From: Candidatus Binatia bacterium | GTDB taxonomy: Bacteria; Desulfobacterota_B; Binatia; UBA9968; JAJDTQ01 | DNA: 43,945 nt | Direction of reading: 5' to 3' | Assembly (NCBI GenBank): GCA_022827045.1 | Contig: JAJDTQ010000206.1 | Span: 1 to 43,945, forward strand | Part shown: positions 14,266 to 23,241 of the stretch, piece by piece | Numbering within the stretch: position 1 is the first letter of the stretch | Layout: each line of letters opens with the position of its first letter | Notes under the pieces: model-generated | Told to the model about the DNA's origin: nothing | Database searches by the model: none | Seen by the model: the letters and a program-made list of their open reading frames with translations, nothing else | Position numbers and translations under genes: made by a program

Positions 14266-14280
14266 GGTCCGAAACGGACC
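14266..14280 (+). terminator. Short hairpin after the coiled-coil gene
   Basis: GGTCCG-AAA-CGGACC is a 6-bp stem with a 3-nt loop, 18 nt past the stop codon. No U-run follows, so strength is uncertain. Confidence 0.3.
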
Positions 14281-14466
14281 CTTCATCGGTGCCTCTTTCG
14301 TCGCCGGAACCCGCCGCCGTCCATTTGCGCCTGTGCTTTCAATAGCTTATATACAACCCATCCTGCCTGTTTCAGTCGCTGATGGTCGTATGAAGATTCC
14401 GTCGAGGTTCCCGTGGAGGCGATCTCCGGGATCTGCCGGGTCTGAAACGACGAGAGGTACCGCATC

Positions 14467-15645
14467 GTGGAGTTCAACCGGATCAAGAGGCTGCCGCCCT
14501 ACGTCTTCAACACCATCAACGACCTCAAGCAGGAGGCGCGGAGGCGTGGAGAGGACATCGTCGACTTCAGCATGGGCAATCCGGACATGGCCACGCCGGC
14601 GCCCATCGTGGACAAGCTGGTGGAGGCGGTCCAGAAGCCCCAGAACCATCGCTACTCGGTGTCGCGGGGAATCTACAAGCTCAGGGTTGCCATCGCCGAC
14701 TGGTATCAGCGGCGCTACGGGGTGTCCATCGATGCCGACGACGAGGCCATCGTCACCATCGGCTCGAAGGAGGGGCTGGCACACCTGGTGCTGGCCATGA
14801 TCGACCCCGGGGACGTGGTGCTGTGCCCGAGCCCCACCTATCCCATCCACCAGTACTCGGTGGTCATCGCCGGCGGCGACTTGCGCAGCATCCCGCTGGT
14901 CTCCAGCGAGGGGTTCATGGAACAACTGGAGGAGGCCATCAAGCAGACTTGGCCGCGACCCAAGCTGCTGATCCTGAACTTTCCCCACAATCCCACCACC
15001 GAGGTGGTGGAACTCGAGTTCTTCGAGCGCATCGTGAAGTTCGCCAAGGAGAACGAGATTCTGGTGATCCACGACTTGGCCTACGCGGACCTCACCTTCG
15101 ACGGCTACGAGCCCCCCAGCTTCCTCCAGGCGCCCGGTGCCAAGGACGTGGGCGTGGAATTCTTCACCATGTCCAAGAGCTACAACATGCCCGGCTGGCG
15201 GGTGGGGTTCGCGGTGGGCAACGCCACCATGATCCATGCCCTGGCGCGTCTCAAGAGCTACATGGACTACGGAATCTTCCAGCCGGTTCAGATCGCAGCC
15301 ATCCACGCGCTCAACAGCGCGGACGACGACGTGCACGACATCTCCGAGGCCTACCGGAGCCGCCGCGACGCGCTGGTGGATGGGCTCGCCCGCGTCAACT
15401 GGATGATCCGCAAGCCCAGGGCCACCATGTTCGTATGGGCGGAGATCCCGGCTCCCCACCGCTCCATGGGGTCGGTGGAGTTCTCAAAGTTTCTTTTGAA
15501 CGAAGGCAAGGTGGCGGTGTCCCCGGGCATCGGCTTCGGCCAGTACGGCGACCAGCACGTGCGTTTCGCCCTGATCGAGAACGAGCACCGTACGCGGCAA
15601 GCGGTGCGGACCATCCGCAAGGCCTTGGGCGTGCTGCCGGAGTAG
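14467..15645 (+). CDS. Class I/II PLP-dependent aminotransferase (AlaC-like)
   Basis: A 392-residue fold-type I aminotransferase. The PLP lysine is Lys237 in [15 protein letters not shown]; other family motifs are [10 protein letters not shown] and [10 protein letters not shown]. The N-terminus ([19 protein letters not shown]) is characteristic of the AlaC/YfdZ branch, which makes alanine from pyruvate and glutamate and is often annotated as LL-diaminopimelate aminotransferase-like. It uses GTG at 14467 with GAGAGG upstream. The homoserine dehydrogenase gene starts 6 nt after its stop, so the pair forms an amino-acid biosynthesis operon. Confidence 0.88.
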   Translation: MEFNRIKRLPPYVFNTINDLKQEARRRGEDIVDFSMGNPDMATPAPIVDKLVEAVQKPQNHRYSVSRGIYKLRVAIADWYQRRYGVSIDADDEAIVTIGSKEGLAHLVLAMIDPGDVVLCPSPTYPIHQYSVVIAGGDLRSIPLVSSEGFMEQLEEAIKQTWPRPKLLILNFPHNPTTEVVELEFFERIVKFAKENEILVIHDLAYADLTFDGYEPPSFLQAPGAKDVGVEFFTMSKSYNMPGWRVGFAVGNATMIHALARLKSYMDYGIFQPVQIAAIHALNSADDDVHDISEAYRSRRDALVDGLARVNWMIRKPRATMFVWAEIPAPHRSMGSVEFSKFLLNEGKVAVSPGIGFGQYGDQHVRFALIENEHRTRQAVRTIRKALGVLPE

Positions 15646-15651
15646 CGCGCC

Positions 15652-17028
15652 ATGGCATCCAAGGTTCACATCGGCATTCTCGGCGCCGGCACCGTGGGCG
15701 GCGCGGTCCACGACCTCATCGTCGACGGCCACCTAGCGCGCTTCGGCGTCGAAGCCGAGGTCGTCAAGGTGTTCACGCGTACCCCCCGGGGCAAGCCTCG
15801 GTACGAGACTTCGCCGGAGCTGTTCACCACGGATGCGTCCGAGGTGACTCGCCACCCCGACGTCGACATCGTTGTGGAGGTGCTGGCCGCCGGCGGCGCG
15901 GAGGAGTTAGGCATCCAGAAGGAATGGGTGGTGGACGCGCTCCGCCACGGGAAGTCCGTGGCCACCGCCAACAAGGCGCTGCTGGTGGCCCACGGCGCGG
16001 AGATCTGGACCGCGGCCCGGGAATGCGGCCGGGCGGTCCGCTTCGAGGCCTGCGTGGCAGGCGGCATCCCGATCATCGGTCCGCTCACCCAGAGCCTCAG
16101 TGCCGAGCGGCCCGCGGCCGTGTACGGCCTCTTGAACGGCACCTGCAACTACATCCTGACCGAGATGTCGCAGCGCGGCCGGTCGTACGAGGACGCGCTG
16201 GGGTCCGCCCAGGCCCTGGGCTACGCCGAGGCCGACCCCGACGCGGACGTGAGCGGCCGCGACGCCGAAGCCAAGCTGCTACTGCTGTCGTCCATCACGT
16301 TCGGTACCCACCTGAAGCCAGGCGCCATCCACCGAAAGGGCATCGAGCGCATCCATGCCATCGACTTCCTCTACGCCGCCCGCAAGGGCCGCGGCACCAT
16401 CAAGTCCGTGGCCCTGGCGCGGAATGTCGACGGCGCGCTGGAGGCCATGGTGACGCCCATGGTGGTGCCCGAGAGCCATCCCATCGCGGGCATCGACGGC
16501 GTCACCAACGCGGTGTTCTTCAAGGGGGAGGTAAGCGATGGCGGAGCGCCCGACGCGAGCGACTGGGACTACCTGTTCGCGGGTCCGGGAGCGGGCGGCG
16601 GCGCCACGGCGGTGGCCGTCCTGGGCGACGTCCACGAACTGGTGGCGCGTTCCGGCGACGAACCCTTCCTGCCGGTTGAGAGCATCGTTTCCGGCGTGAA
16701 TTCGGTGCGCCCGGAAGACGACCTGAGTGCTTCCTTCTACGTGCGCTTTGTGGTGCGGGACCAGAGCGGCATCGTCGGCGAGATTTGTCAGGTCTTCGGC
16801 GAGAAGCAGATCAACGTCTCGGAGATCTGGCAACTGGAGCACACCGCGGAAGAGCTGGAGTCCCTGGTCGGCGCAGGGAAGGGCGGAGCGGCGTCCGACG
16901 ATTTCCTACCGTTCGTCATTACACTGGAAGAGACCCGTGTAGGCCAGTTGCACGAGGCTCTGGAGCGTATCGCGCGAAAGGACTTCGTTCTGGTGGAACC
17001 TTTCTGGCTGCCGATATGGCGGGCCTGA
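15652..17028 (+). CDS. hom: Homoserine dehydrogenase with C-terminal ACT domain
   Basis: A 458-residue enzyme that reduces aspartate semialdehyde to homoserine on the route to threonine and methionine. The Rossmann motif GILGAGTVGGAV is at the N-terminus. The catalytic domain includes TANKALLVAHG, GLLNGTCNYILTEM and GYAEADPDADVSGRDAEAK-type segments. A C-terminal ACT domain (about residues 360-445: VRFVVRDQSGIVGEICQVFG) indicates feedback control, usually by threonine. It has a 20-residue Gly/Ala/Asp-rich insert inside the ACT region. It is the last clear core gene before the accessory block. Confidence 0.94.
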   Translation: MASKVHIGILGAGTVGGAVHDLIVDGHLARFGVEAEVVKVFTRTPRGKPRYETSPELFTTDASEVTRHPDVDIVVEVLAAGGAEELGIQKEWVVDALRHGKSVATANKALLVAHGAEIWTAARECGRAVRFEACVAGGIPIIGPLTQSLSAERPAAVYGLLNGTCNYILTEMSQRGRSYEDALGSAQALGYAEADPDADVSGRDAEAKLLLLSSITFGTHLKPGAIHRKGIERIHAIDFLYAARKGRGTIKSVALARNVDGALEAMVTPMVVPESHPIAGIDGVTNAVFFKGEVSDGGAPDASDWDYLFAGPGAGGGATAVAVLGDVHELVARSGDEPFLPVESIVSGVNSVRPEDDLSASFYVRFVVRDQSGIVGEICQVFGEKQINVSEIWQLEHTAEELESLVGAGKGGAASDDFLPFVITLEETRVGQLHEALERIARKDFVLVEPFWLPIWRA

Positions 17029-17082
17029 ACACGCGGCGGCTGTCCGGGTACGGGAGTGTTTGGGGACCTAGGACGGTGACAG

Positions 17083-17745
17083 ATGGGTGATGGCGCCGAC
17101 AGGGTGGCGCTGGTGTGCGTTCGCGACAGCCAGCATCACGGGATCCAGGTGCTGTTGCGGTCCGAGATTGCGTTCGCCGAAGAAGACGGGGCGTGGTTTC
17201 CAGAGGGCGATGTGAAACCCGATGACCATGCCTCCCCAGTGTTGGAGCGCTGTCACGGACTCACGGGACGGGGGGCCCGTAGCTTTCGAGGCCACGGGAT
17301 GAGGCCAACGCGGGGCTTGGGTCACTGGGTCGCGGCGATGAGGGTCCTGCTCGAGGTCACAGGGGTTCTCTTCCTGGTCTACGGTACTTCTCGCGAACCG
17401 GTACGGGAAACCCTAGCTTCGCACGGCCACCGGCCGTCCGGCCAGCGTGCGCTGGAGCTTGCCGCATACCTCAAAACGCAAGACCTTTACGCCGACCTTA
17501 CCCGGTTGTTGCTTTTCTCGACGTGGACCGGTGCGCGTCCTGGAACGATGAAAGGGCTCTTCCTCGCAAGGGTTCCGGAGCATATCCGTGCCGACGGATT
17601 CGTCTGGTGTCAGCCGGAAGCCGCGCTGCTTTCTTGGCGAAAGCAGCGCGGGTCATCTCTCGATTTCCCTACCTTCGGGACCCTGCGATCGCTATCGGAC
17701 TTCTCCTCCGTCGCCTCCCTCCTCGCCGAATACACGGTTCGTTGA
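17083..17745 (+). CDS. Nudix-like protein with a degenerate catalytic box
   Basis: A 220-residue protein that matches the NUDT19-like Nudix layout from end to end. It has an N-terminal strand (DRVALVCVRD), AWFPEGDVKPDD where active relatives have a WVFPGG.V...D motif, HWVAAMRVLLEVTGVLF where they have WVAAIRETFEEAGVLL, and a late FLARVPE segment. In the key REx2EExG element the first Glu and one of the paired Glu residues are lost (RVLLEVTG). Metal binding and hydrolysis are therefore doubtful. It could be a decaying gene or a repurposed Nudix fold. The frame is open throughout, which favours a retained protein. Confidence 0.6.
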   Translation: MGDGADRVALVCVRDSQHHGIQVLLRSEIAFAEEDGAWFPEGDVKPDDHASPVLERCHGLTGRGARSFRGHGMRPTRGLGHWVAAMRVLLEVTGVLFLVYGTSREPVRETLASHGHRPSGQRALELAAYLKTQDLYADLTRLLLFSTWTGARPGTMKGLFLARVPEHIRADGFVWCQPEAALLSWRKQRGSSLDFPTFGTLRSLSDFSSVASLLAEYTVR

Positions 17746-17863
17746 ACCGCCCGCTTGGCTGGCCTACTTGTAGCCTGTTGCTGCACGGGTCGATCCGTTC
17801 TTCGAGCTGCTCGGCATCGTTCGTATTCCCGGGCTTCCATGCGAACAGATTCCAGATGAATAC

Positions 17864-17885
17864 GAGATGACAATAGTTTCATCTC
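17864..17885. promoter_or_regulatory. Inverted repeat GAGATGA/TCATCTC
   Basis: GAGATGA (17864-17870) and TCATCTC (17879-17885) are perfect 7-nt inverted repeats around CAATAGTT. The site is about 30 nt upstream of the predicted -35 box of the HTH gene cluster. It could be an operator for one of the three regulators or a terminator of the Nudix-like gene. Confidence 0.35.
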
Positions 17886-17914
17886 AGAAGATAGAAGATG
17901 ATAGGCGCACGTCC

Positions 17915-17944
17915 TTGAATGCCTTTATCAGGGTATCGTATAGT
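17915..17944 (+). promoter_or_regulatory. Predicted sigma-70 promoter of the HTH/lipoprotein/Slam cluster
   Basis: TTGAAT (17915-17920) and TATAGT (17939-17944) are separated by 18 nt. They match four and five of six consensus positions. The local sequence is A/T-rich against a GC-rich background, and the first HTH gene starts 68 nt downstream. Confidence 0.5.
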
Positions 17945-18012
17945 TGATTCGATCCAAGCGTTGACCAGGGAGGTCGCGTCGCGTCCAAGAATCCTGCGGA
18001 GGACCAATTGAT

Positions 18013-18624
18013 ATGAGAGGCAAAAAACGAGTGATTGTACTGGATGGAGAACGACTCCGGCGCGAAAGAGAGGGTCGCGGGTTGAGTATAAGCGAGGTAG
18101 TTGCCTTCATCGCTGAACGAGCGAAGGGTTCCGGAGGCGGCATCTCCGAGGCGACCTACAGGCGGGCAGAAAGTGGCAGCCCCTTATTCGTCAAGACGGC
18201 CTGGATAGTCGCAGCCGCCCTCGACATTCCCCTCGAACAGTTGCTTGTGGACAGTAAACTCACTCCAATGCTGGCCGACGTGGAGCGCTTCCTGGAGAAC
18301 GTCAAGTCCATCATCGAGGTGTGGCTAAAAGAAGGGCACGATGCCGATGCCAAGGACAACAGATTACCGGCGCGGCCGGAATTTTTCTATCGTCAGACCG
18401 GGGAATGGAAGGGTTGGTCCGACTACCACGGTGTCGCTCCTGATCAAGCAAAATGGAGAGAGTACTTGTTGCGCGACATCTTCGAGGAGTCAGCGTTTCG
18501 CATTATCGAGTCGATGGTGGAACTCGAACGGCACAACCAACCGTCGAGCGTCCACGGAGGGAGAGCGAATGAGCCAGCGTCGCTAGCGCTGCCGACGTTG
18601 ATGTTTGGCGGACCATCCGGTTGA
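18013..18624 (+). CDS. Helix-turn-helix (XRE-like) regulator 1
   Basis: A 203-residue protein with an N-terminal HTH of the XRE type at about residues 9-75: DGERLRREREGRGLSISEVV, a recognition region ISEATYRRAESG, then ALDIPLEQLL. A Gly-rich insert (AKGSGGG) separates the two helices. The rest (about 80-203) is helical and unassigned. The ATG at 18013 has GGAGG about 10 nt upstream. It is the first of three HTH genes in a row; codon use is less GC-biased than in flanking core genes. Its target is unknown; the TbpB-like/Slam genes downstream are the obvious candidates. Confidence 0.75.
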   Translation: MRGKKRVIVLDGERLRREREGRGLSISEVVAFIAERAKGSGGGISEATYRRAESGSPLFVKTAWIVAAALDIPLEQLLVDSKLTPMLADVERFLENVKSIIEVWLKEGHDADAKDNRLPARPEFFYRQTGEWKGWSDYHGVAPDQAKWREYLLRDIFEESAFRIIESMVELERHNQPSSVHGGRANEPASLALPTLMFGGPSG

Positions 18625-18702
18625 TGCCCGTCGATGAAGTGCGGATCGGTGGATGACTCGAGTTCCTCCAGCGTCTGAGCGGAGAGTGATAGAGAGCGGC
18701 CT

Positions 18703-19914
18703 ATGGATGACTTGACAAGAATTGACGGGGAACGGGTGAAGAGATTGAGGAAAGACAATGGCTGGACACAAGCGAGGCTTGCCTTGGAGATCGGTTCTGT
18801 CGGGATTGGATGGGTCCGCAAACTCGAAGGCGGAAGACCGGTCAGATTGGAATGGACCAGCAACACTGGTGTGGTCTATGCCGGCGAGGATTTGGCTTCG
18901 GCACTCGACGTGGAACTCGATACTCTGATTCTGGATTTGTTGGATGGCGACAAGGTCAGGCAGTTGAGGGAGCAGCGCGACTGGGCGCCAGAACACTTGG
19001 CAGACAAGGCTCAGCTAGCCGTGTATGTAGTCACAAGAGCCGAAACCGGCCAGTATGTGCATCGCTCCGAAACCCATGTTCTTGCCGAGATCTTCGACGT
19101 TCCTGCGTCCGACCTTTTGTTGAGAACAGGCGTGAAACATGCCGACCTGGGCGCAGAGGACTCAGCGAAGTATTTGCGCGCCGCGGTGGTCGGTCTTTGT
19201 ATGATTGGTCGAAAACGTGCGGCGCGAATGAAGTACGCACCCGATGACGCTGAACTCCTCGAGGAAGCGCACGGGAGAATCCAGTTCACGTTATGGAAAA
19301 TGGGGAGAGAGGCCGGCGGGCAGCTTCTACCGGTCAGAACAAACACGCCGTATGCCCTTGCTATCGAAACAGCCATAGGGAGCGAATTCGCCTACCATAA
19401 TTGTCTGCCGTCTACTCCCGACATCGTAGCCCGTGCAAAGGGGATTGCCGCTGGCCAGGACGAGGGAATGATATCGAGTTTCTCAACCTGTGAGAATTTG
19501 ACGGCTCAATATTTGAGCTGTTGGGCGGACCGAACGGATCTCGACGTTCAATGGGAGGCCCCGGCTGCCGACCTGCGAAAACTGTGCACGGCCGGGTTAG
19601 GCGGTTTGGCGATGGCGATCAATGCTACAAGGTACAACGCATCCGAGAACTACACTCAAGCATCGACAGAGGAGGCGTGTGCCCGCCTCGACTTCTTGAC
19701 GGCCTTCGTATCCCGGTATCATCAACACTTTTCAGGCCGATGGGGAGCAGGAAATGCCGAAGTCATGCGTCTGCTGATGTTGTTCGTCCTGGGGAGCCAG
19801 ATTGCGGCGTTTCGCGGACAGCGTTTGAGCTTCCCTGATACGGTGGAAATTGAACAAACGGCTCAGGAACTCCTGTCGTGGGTCTTGTGCAACACATCTA
19901 CGCCTTCCGCTTGA
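18703..19914 (+). CDS. Regulator 2 with two tandem HTH modules and a large unknown domain
   Basis: A 403-residue protein. HTH module 1 is at about residues 6-82 (DGERVKRLRKDNGWTQARLA, then a recognition helix interrupted by an 18-residue insert). Module 2 is at about 83-145 (DGDKVRQLREQRDWAPEHLA, VVTRAETGQYVHRSE, FDVPASDLLLRTG). Residues 150-403 form a helical domain with several cysteines that I do not recognise; it could be a ligand-binding or dimerisation region. Both HTH modules open with the same DG(E/D)(K/R)V(K/R)(Q/R)LR pattern seen in regulator 1, suggesting duplication. It lies 78 nt after regulator 1 in the same orientation. Confidence 0.7.
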   Translation: MDDLTRIDGERVKRLRKDNGWTQARLALEIGSVGIGWVRKLEGGRPVRLEWTSNTGVVYAGEDLASALDVELDTLILDLLDGDKVRQLREQRDWAPEHLADKAQLAVYVVTRAETGQYVHRSETHVLAEIFDVPASDLLLRTGVKHADLGAEDSAKYLRAAVVGLCMIGRKRAARMKYAPDDAELLEEAHGRIQFTLWKMGREAGGQLLPVRTNTPYALAIETAIGSEFAYHNCLPSTPDIVARAKGIAAGQDEGMISSFSTCENLTAQYLSCWADRTDLDVQWEAPAADLRKLCTAGLGGLAMAINATRYNASENYTQASTEEACARLDFLTAFVSRYHQHFSGRWGAGNAEVMRLLMLFVLGSQIAAFRGQRLSFPDTVEIEQTAQELLSWVLCNTSTPSA

Positions 19915-20286
19915 AGGGACAGCAGTTCCTTCCTCTCCGATCGCCAAACCACCCCTTTCTTTCAACTCATCGGGAACGCCCCAGGGTGACACCTTCGTAG
20001 CGCCACGTAGCGCCACGATCTTTTTGCCGCACCGCGAACGAGTGACATCATAACCGGAATCAACACCGGTAGTTCAGGCAATCCACGAAGGGGCGGCTCT
20101 TTCCACACAACGGATCGGCGGGGCGCTCTCGAGGTGCAGTGGATCTGCCTTTAGTCCGCGACCACCTCGAATGTCCATGAATGTCATCTAGTGCCAGATT
20201 ATGGCGTAGCGAGTGCAATTGAAATGTTGCTAAGGGATTTTCTTCTGACGAATGACTTGACGGGCCAATGAATTAGAGGTGGCGGC
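19915..20286. other. 372-nt intergenic region between regulators 2 and 3
   Basis: No gene is supported here. It contains a perfect 10-nt tandem duplication, CGTAGCGCCA at 19996-20015, and an 8-nt inverted repeat TCGAGGTG (20129-20136)/CACCTCGA (20163-20170) with a 26-nt loop. No convincing promoter is seen, although regulator 3 probably needs one. The sequence is A/T-richer near 20200-20280. Confidence 0.6.
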
Positions 20287-20919
20287 ATGGTCCGAATCAA
20301 TCACACACTGATGCGCCGGAGTCGAGTGAAACTCGGTTGGAATGCGGAAAAATTGGCGGAAGAAGCTGGCTTGGATCCGCGCACGATTCGTCGCATCGAA
20401 CAAGGGGTGAGCCGCACGAGGCTCCGCTCGGCCATTGCTATTGCGGATGCACTTGAGCTCGATCTTGGGACATTTGTGTTGGATGATCCGTTGAACCGCG
20501 ACGAGTCCGAGGGAAACGAAGTGGGCCTTAAGACCGCCTTCGCTGCTGTCGACCCGACAACTCAACGGGAACTGGTATACACGGACGAGCGGATTCTCAA
20601 GGGAGCCCTCTATGTATCGTCCATGCTGCTAGCGGACAGCCTCATATTGGACCGAAGGGTATCGGGAGAGAACGACAACGGTACAGATCGGGTCGTAGCA
20701 GCGTTCAAGGCCGCCGACAGCGTCATCCAAGCCATGTTGTCCGTGGGAGGTGAGTGGGGTGCCGAGGAAGCGACGTGCGTTCTGTCGTCGCTTCTTGCTC
20801 GTTACGGAACGGCGTTCAGTCGCGGCGCGGCGAACGATGTGGAAGTGGGAGCCAGCTTCGTACAAGCCGTGTGCGACCAAGCCAAACGGGCATTGCCACA
20901 GGATGTCGCTCGCAAATGA
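20287..20919 (+). CDS. Helix-turn-helix (XRE-like) regulator 3
   Basis: A 210-residue protein with a canonical XRE/Cro HTH at about residues 5-62: LMRRSRVKLGWNAEKLAEEA, GLDPRTIRRIEQG, then AIADALELDLGTFVLDD. The remainder has no recognised fold. The ATG at 20287 follows GAGGTGG by about 7 nt. The TbpB-like lipoprotein gene starts 34 nt after its stop, so this regulator is likely cotranscribed with the secretion pair and may control it. Confidence 0.78.
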   Translation: MVRINHTLMRRSRVKLGWNAEKLAEEAGLDPRTIRRIEQGVSRTRLRSAIAIADALELDLGTFVLDDPLNRDESEGNEVGLKTAFAAVDPTTQRELVYTDERILKGALYVSSMLLADSLILDRRVSGENDNGTDRVVAAFKAADSVIQAMLSVGGEWGAEEATCVLSSLLARYGTAFSRGAANDVEVGASFVQAVCDQAKRALPQDVARK

Positions 20920-20953
20920 CAAGTAGGGGTGTTCGCTGACGAAGGAGGAAGTG

Positions 20954-23209
20954 ATGCGATTTTTGGCGATTCCATCTGATCGATTCCTGATCGTGATACT
21001 GTGTCTTCTTACACTTTCGGCGTGTGGCGGCAAGTCCGGCGGAGCTAGGCCCGAAGTTACCGGTCCTCTGCCGTTGCCATTGCCTCCCGGCCACGGACTC
21101 TCCGCAGGGGACATCTCCGTCGCTGCCGGCCAATCCATGGAACACGGCAACGTCGTGATCTCCTGTCCCGCTGGTGGGAGTGCCTGTGTCCTCAACGTCG
21201 CTGCTGACGGCTCCGCGTCCTACGATAGAACCGGCGGCATGCCTTCGGTCATGTCCGCTTTCGCAACCCAGACCCTGCCACCCGGGCACGGACTCTCCGC
21301 CGGTGGCATCTCCGTCGCTGCCGGCCAGTCCATGGAACACGGCAACGTCGTGATCTCCTGTCCCGCTGGTGGAAGTGCCTGTGTCCTCAACGTCGCCGCT
21401 GACGGCTCCGCCTCCTACGACAGAACCGGCGGCATGCCTGCCCTACGGATATTGCCATTGATGGCAGGTCCCGGACAGAACCTGAGTGACGCGAATCCGG
21501 TTTTCGCGAGGGATGAAACAAGCACACTGAAGGCCACGCTTGCGGACCCTGCCAACGTCATCCCCGCACTGTCGACAACTGTGGTTCGTTGGCGCGGGGC
21601 GGAACGAGGCACCGAACTAACCGAGGAGTTCTTCGTCAAGAGCATCCGCAGGAACACGAACGGCGAATATGTGGTGGACTACGTGCTCCTTGATGAAGCC
21701 CACCAAGTCACGATCCCAAATAACGCGGCCGATTGCACCAACGCTTGCCGGGTCACCGTGAATGGCCGAGAATTTTCCTTCTGGAACGCCACCGATAACG
21801 ACGCCGACACGGCGTCGTTTGAAGATGGACTTGGCGAATACGAATATTTTGCGTCCCACCGCGTCTTTTACCAACCAGAGGACGCGCAGGGCCGTATGTC
21901 GTTCGTGTTCGGCGTCAGAAACGAGGAACTCCCCATGGGAACGGCCACCTACCATGGGGAGTTTGACATCCGGACTTGGGAGATGGCTGATCCGGATAGC
22001 GAAAGGCGGCAATTTATTACCGGAACCATGCGCATAGTGGCGAATTTCGACATGCGGGCTCTGGAAGGCCGAGTCTACCGGATTCGCGGCAGCGAACCCG
22101 GTGATGACACGAGGAGTGTCTGGCCAACCAGCAGCTTCACCCTGACGAACGGACGGATCGTGAACGGCCAGTTCACCGCAACCCTGACCGGAGTGGACAG
22201 CGAACCCAACACGCCCTTTGACGAAAGCGTGAGGGATTTCATGGGGCACGTCCTCGCGGAGTTCTACGGGCCGAACGCGGAGGAAGTCGGGGGCGTGGTG
22301 AGCGCGATCAGGGATGTGGCCGGCACAACCGATGATCGTGTGCTCTACGGGTTCATCGGCGGCAGGAAGACCGATCGGCTCACAGGTGTCAATGACATGG
22401 AAGCCTTGTCGTCGGGGGTCGACAGAGACTTTGAAGCAGACTCAACAGCCCTGACGGCCATTGAGAGGCCTACCGTGGAAGCGACCGCGGATGGTTACAG
22501 GATCACCTACATGCTTGACGGCCAGGCTCAAACGGTAGAGCTTGGTGAAAGCGACTTCGGCTCTAACCCGATTAGTTCTGGCGCCACCACGCGGTACGAC
22601 AAGGAAAAGGACGGTCTCGACTATCTTCTTTGGGACGAAACCGGGTCTTTCGCATCCAGGCGTAGTTTCGTGGGCCGCTTTCGTCCCGAACATTTCGACG
22701 TGTTTGCTTTGTCACCCATACGTCGAGACGCCTCAGGTGACGCACTACTGGTCCGTCGGGCTTATGTCGTCTATGGCAACCGGACCGCGGATATGCCGAC
22801 AACCGGCACGGCGAGCTATGCTGGCCGATTTCAGGGGTACGAATGGCCCACCGATCAGGCCGTTCCTTCCTCCGATCCCAGCTTTAGGCACTACCGTGGC
22901 GACCTCGATTTGTCCGCGGATTTCGGGAACTCCGCGGTAACCGGCAGCGCAACCCTTCTCGAATCCCGTCCCGGTCGCGAGGCTTATGCTCCCGCGTCGG
23001 GCGGGCTGACTTTCAACGCCACGATCAACGGCAACGGCCTGTCGGCCACCGACCTGTCCGGGTCGGGAGACCTCGCCGGCTACAGTGGTGGCCGAGTTGA
23101 CGGGGCCTTCTACGGACCTGGGGGCGCGGAGGTGGCCGGCGTCTTCGACGCCACCGACGGCGTCCGAAACAAGGCATTGGCCGGATATTTCGGAGGCCAA
23201 AAACAGTAA
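20954..23209 (+). CDS. TbpB-like surface lipoprotein, probable Slam cargo
   Basis: A lipoprotein of 751 residues from the ATG at 20954 (AAGGAGGA 5 nt upstream; a GTG directly before it is an alternative). The signal peptide ends in the lipobox LSAC, with the lipidated Cys at about residue 24. Two near-identical 55-residue modules follow (residues 43-97 and 108-162), each with a VISCPAGGSACVL cysteine pair that could form a disulfide. Two TbpB-type β-barrel domains follow, each closing on the family motif: AEFYGPNAEEVGGV plus GFIGG near 430-475, and GAFYGPGGAEVAGVF plus GYFGG at the C-terminus. In Neisseria-type systems such barrels bind transferrin or other host ligands at the cell surface. 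Here the ligand is unknown and no TonB-dependent partner receptor is adjacent. The Slam gene starts 32 nt downstream. Confidence 0.82.
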   Translation: MRFLAIPSDRFLIVILCLLTLSACGGKSGGARPEVTGPLPLPLPPGHGLSAGDISVAAGQSMEHGNVVISCPAGGSACVLNVAADGSASYDRTGGMPSVMSAFATQTLPPGHGLSAGGISVAAGQSMEHGNVVISCPAGGSACVLNVAADGSASYDRTGGMPALRILPLMAGPGQNLSDANPVFARDETSTLKATLADPANVIPALSTTVVRWRGAERGTELTEEFFVKSIRRNTNGEYVVDYVLLDEAHQVTIPNNAADCTNACRVTVNGREFSFWNATDNDADTASFEDGLGEYEYFASHRVFYQPEDAQGRMSFVFGVRNEELPMGTATYHGEFDIRTWEMADPDSERRQFITGTMRIVANFDMRALEGRVYRIRGSEPGDDTRSVWPTSSFTLTNGRIVNGQFTATLTGVDSEPNTPFDESVRDFMGHVLAEFYGPNAEEVGGVVSAIRDVAGTTDDRVLYGFIGGRKTDRLTGVNDMEALSSGVDRDFEADSTALTAIERPTVEATADGYRITYMLDGQAQTVELGESDFGSNPISSGATTRYDKEKDGLDYLLWDETGSFASRRSFVGRFRPEHFDVFALSPIRRDASGDALLVRRAYVVYGNRTADMPTTGTASYAGRFQGYEWPTDQAVPSSDPSFRHYRGDLDLSADFGNSAVTGSATLLESRPGREAYAPASGGLTFNATINGNGLSATDLSGSGDLAGYSGGRVDGAFYGPGGAEVAGVFDATDGVRNKALAGYFGGQKQ
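21080..21439 (+). repeat. Two-copy 165-nt in-frame repeat within the lipoprotein gene
   Basis: Copy 1 is 21080-21244 and copy 2 is 21275-21439, separated by 30 nt (period 195 nt, 65 codons). By direct codon alignment they differ at 11 positions. Ten of these are synonymous and one changes Asp to Gly. The protein module has therefore been conserved while the DNA diverged. Confidence 0.95.
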
Positions 23210-23241
23210 CGCGCAAGAAACTCCCGGGTGGCCACGAACCG

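Noticed and set aside
17523..17870. Alternative frame after the Nudix-like core suggesting a frameshift
   Set aside because: The original frame itself continues with family-like C-terminal features (FPTFGTLRSLSDFSSVASLLAEY), so no frameshift is needed.
19996..20015. Possible CRISPR or iteron array in the regulator gap
   Set aside because: Only two 10-nt units are present, with no spacers and no further copies; no CRISPR array was found anywhere in the window.
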